The position numbers and the translations under genes were made by a program. Shown one piece after another: positions 63,548 to 64,000 of a stretch of 64,000 nucleotides of DNA; position 1 is the stretch's first letter, and each line of letters starts with the position of its first letter. The notes beneath the pieces were generated by a model. The model was not told the origin of the DNA, did not search any database, and saw nothing but the letters and a program-made list of their open reading frames with translations. Source of the DNA: DASWJZ01 sp963846475 (lineage in GTDB: Bacteria > Pseudomonadota > Alphaproteobacteria > Rhizobiales > Afifellaceae); contig CAWJVZ010000004.1 of assembly GCA_963846475.1 (NCBI GenBank), positions 3,596,001-3,660,000 of the forward strand, in the 5' to 3' direction.

Positions 63548-64000
63548 CGAACGCCGAGATCGAAGCTCTCGAGCGCGACGTCGAGCAGGCGCGCGGCCGC
63601 TTGGTCGCGGATCTGGCGGTGCTTCGCTCCGCCGGAACCCTTTCCGACCTGAAGCGCGACGTTTCGGAGGAGGTGACGCGGACCAAGGATGAGTTCGTCG
63701 GCCGGGCCAAGGACGCGGCGCGGCAGCGCGCCGAGGGCGTCCTTGACGGCATCAAGGCGCGCGTGGCCGCCAATCCCGGCGCGGCGCTGGCGATCGGCGC
63801 CGGCCTGGCCTGGCGGCTCTATCGTCACCCGCCGATTGCCTCGTTTCTGGTCGGGGCGGGCCTGGTGAGCCTTTTCCGCACCGACCCGCAGCATCCCGCC
63901 GTCGGCGCCGACATGGCCGCACGCGCCGTCGATTATGCCGGCACGGCGCGAGATCGGCTTGAGGAATGGCGGCACAGCGACACCGCCGGCCAGATCGGCG
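63544..64000 (+). CDS. DUF3618 family protein, 5' part
   Basis: GTG at 63544 opens VTNAEIEALERDVEQARGRL, the conserved DUF3618 start (E-x-x-L-E-R-E-x-E-x-x-R). It continues open to the window end, so the C-terminus is outside. A helical region is followed by a hydrophobic segment (ANPGAALAIGAGLAWRLYRH, PPIASFLVGAGLVSLF). It overlaps the upstream gene by 4 bases (GTGA), and so belongs to the same operon. Confidence 0.82.
   Translation, partial: MTNAEIEALERDVEQARGRLVADLAVLRSAGTLSDLKRDVSEEVTRTKDEFVGRAKDAARQRAEGVLDGIKARVAANPGAALAIGAGLAWRLYRHPPIASFLVGAGLVSLFRTDPQHPAVGADMAARAVDYAGTARDRLEEWRHSDTAGQIG

Overview
The window is a high-GC chromosomal segment that looks like an alphaproteobacterium of the order Hyphomicrobiales (rhizobia and relatives). 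The grounds are gene content typical of that order (carnitine dehydrogenase fused to a thioesterase, betIA with choXWV, DUF992, DUF1036 next to pyk, the N-formylglutamate amidohydrolase / DUF1244 / GapR string, cysteine-free L36) and many GC-rich palindromic intergenic repeats. I saw no rRNA, tRNA or CRISPR array.

Layout. 1-1037: end of a carnitine dehydrogenase/thioesterase fusion. 1.0-4.8 kb: a repeat-rich accessory stretch with two Hsp20 genes, a Pycsar-type membrane effector, and the wreck of a DpnI/Dam-replacing type restriction gene. 4.8-13.1 kb: methionine/betaine metabolism, a desaturase, a PhnD-like protein, an M24 enzyme, Uma2, DUF763 and AlkB-like genes. 13.2-15.2 kb: an IS110-type element inserted in a dispersed repeat whose uninterrupted copy lies inverted at 4.3-4.7 kb. 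15.4-30.5 kb: a DUF1479 oxygenase with a divergent AraC regulator, two-domain-permease ABC importer (Fe3+ type), inositol-phosphatase-like protein, Na/Pi transporter, Mpg glycosylase, glycosyltransferases and a B12/radical-SAM protein. 30.6-36.0 kb: betI-betA divergent from choXWV. 36.2-37.9 kb: rpmJ, a TPR protein and small ORFs. About 37.9-41 kb is visibly less GC-rich and carries AIPR-like, GIY-YIG and ribbon-helix-helix genes; a nuclease-like ORF follows. 42.4-47.0 kb: a surface-sugar island (sulfotransferase, NeuD-type acetyltransferase, DegT aminotransferase, glycosyltransferase) bracketed by two copies of the 3' end of pyk. 46.8-57.5 kb: pyk, DUF1036, glycerate kinase, EamA, N-formylglutamate amidohydrolase, DUF1244, gapR, DUF882 peptidase, L,D-transpeptidase and an atypical NtrC-family activator. 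57.6-64 kb: oligoendopeptidase F, a FAD oxidase, a SnoaL protein and a membrane/envelope cluster ending in DUF3618.

How the genes fit together. Choline enters through ChoXWV, BetA oxidises it under BetI control (betB is not in the window), carnitine is also converted to betaine, and a betaine-homocysteine methyltransferase type enzyme could use betaine to make methionine.

The two most interesting signals are (1) a Pycsar scar: an Hsp20 whose first ~34 residues are the N-terminus of a Pycsar cyclase, lying directly behind an intact PycTM-like effector; and (2) an IS110 element whose non-coding end contains four guide-like segments matching both its own ends and its target, which fits the bridge-RNA model. 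A caution for the whole annotation: about 19 genes carry one to three frameshifts (about 28 in total), many at short homopolymers, including core genes such as pyk. Sequencing or assembly indels are at least as likely as real gene decay.
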